Positions 63,591 through 64,000 of a stretch of 64,000 bases of DNA are shown piece after piece. Position numbers and translations under genes: made by a program. Every line of letters starts with the position of its first letter. Position 1 is the first letter of the stretch. The notes below the pieces were generated by a model. The model saw only the letters and a list, made by a program, of their open reading frames with translations. It made no database searches and was not told the DNA's origin. The stretch comes from Amycolatopsis pretoriensis (GTDB lineage: Bacteria; Actinomycetota; Actinomycetes; Mycobacteriales; Pseudonocardiaceae): positions 310,001 through 374,000 of the forward strand of contig NZ_FNUJ01000006.1 in NCBI RefSeq assembly GCF_900107925.1, written 5' to 3'.

Positions 63591-64000
63591 ATGTCCCTCT
63601 TCCTCGTGACCGCCGCGGCCGGCAAGACCGGTGGCGCCGCCGTCGGACACCTGCTCGCCCGCGGCCACCGCGTCCGCGCCATGGTCCGCCGCGACGACGA
63701 CCGCTCGCGCGCCCTCGCCGCGGCCGGGGCCGAAGTCGTCCGGGCCGACCTCCTCGACCTCGACGCCGTCACCGCGGCGCTCGACGGGGTCACCGGTGCC
63801 TACTTCTGCTACCCGATCCGCGAAGGCCTCCTCGACGCGACCGTCACCTTCGCCCAGGCGGCAACGGAAACCGGCGTCCGCTCCATTGTGGACATGTCCC
63901 AGATCTCGGCTCGCCGCGAAGCCCGCAGCAACGCCGCGAGGCAGCACTGGCTCGCCGAACGCGTCTTCGACCGCACCGGCCTGCTCACCACCCACCTGCG
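63591..64000 (+). CDS. NmrA-family NAD(P)-binding protein (truncated by window end)
   Basis: The first 136 residues of an NmrA/SDR-like protein. SLFLVTAAAGKTGGAAVGHLLARGHRVRAMVRRDDDRS has the NAD(P)-binding loop in the variant TAAAGKTG (usual GxxGxxG), and the typical strands AEVVRADLLDLDAVTAALDGVTGAYF follow. ATG with AAGGAG site. Probably an atypical SDR such as an NAD(P)H:quinone or NmrA-like redox sensor; the rest of the protein lies beyond the window. It is in the unit regulated by HxlR. Confidence 0.8.
   Translation, partial: MSLFLVTAAAGKTGGAAVGHLLARGHRVRAMVRRDDDRSRALAAAGAEVVRADLLDLDAVTAALDGVTGAYFCYPIREGLLDATVTFAQAATETGVRSIVDMSQISARREARSNAARQHWLAERVFDRTGLLTTHL

Noticed and set aside
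1..64000. CRISPR array, insertion sequence or rRNA genes
   Set aside because: No regularly spaced repeats, transposase motifs or rRNA-like stretches were seen on either strand.

Overview
The window is chromosomal DNA of a very GC-rich actinomycete, most probably an Amycolatopsis-like member of the Pseudonocardiaceae. The evidence is the G/C-ending codon use, GTG starts after purine-rich Shine-Dalgarno sites, many 4-base ATGA/GTGA gene overlaps, a WhiB protein, a conservon (sensor kinase, roadblock protein, DUF742 protein, small GTPase), LCP and DprE2-like cell-wall proteins, a fused AlkB-rubredoxin, and an unusual density of TetR, LysR, MarR, HxlR and ECF sigma regulators. No phage genes, transposases or CRISPR arrays were seen.

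Layout. 0-4.6 kb: TRM11-like methyltransferase, flotillin with a minimal NfeD-like partner, a TetR/methyltransferase pair and a lipoprotein esterase. 4.6-10.5 kb, minus strand: the core translation/transcription operon rimP-nusA-ylxR-infB-DUF503-rbfA. 10.5-21.8 kb: a ferritin-like lipoprotein, a class V aminotransferase, a PEP-mutase family enzyme, a run of small regulators with visible operators, a secreted CocE/PepX-type hydrolase, a two-component system and a SnoaL/TetR pair. 21.8-27.6 kb: a LysR gene followed by a five-gene acyl-CoA operon (CoA transferase, enoyl-CoA hydratase, acetoacetate-decarboxylase-like protein, hydroxyacyl-CoA dehydrogenase, acyl-CoA dehydrogenase). 27.6-38.5 kb: LCP protein, DprE2-like reductase, three sigma factors, WhiB, an HhH endonuclease-like protein, a cysteine hydrolase/AraC pair, a LysR/transporter pair and small secreted or membrane proteins. 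38.6-43.9 kb: one tRNA-Met(CAT), two genes with foreign-looking codon use, and a block of genes without recognisable function. 43.9-51.3 kb: a LysR effector-domain protein without HTH, DUF5997 and kynureninase; MarR plus haloalkane dehalogenase; and an alkane hydroxylation operon (AlkB-rubredoxin, ferredoxin, reductase, TetR). 51.3-64 kb: a long intergenic region, the conservon, a small cluster with an indole prenyltransferase-like enzyme, a haem-oxygenase-like putative diiron protein and a nucleotidyltransferase facing a large LuxR/ATPase regulator, then an ECF41 sigma/DoxX pair and an HxlR-regulated divergent operon cut by the window end.

Most promising leads: the prenyltransferase / haem-oxygenase-like oxidase / nucleotidyltransferase cluster at 56-60.9 kb as a possible undescribed small-molecule pathway; the five-gene acyl-CoA operon with a decarboxylase-like member; kynureninase apparently initiated at a CTG codon; and several near-perfect operators whose position lets me predict repressor targets. 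Functions rest on reading translated sequences and remembered family motifs; no database search was run.
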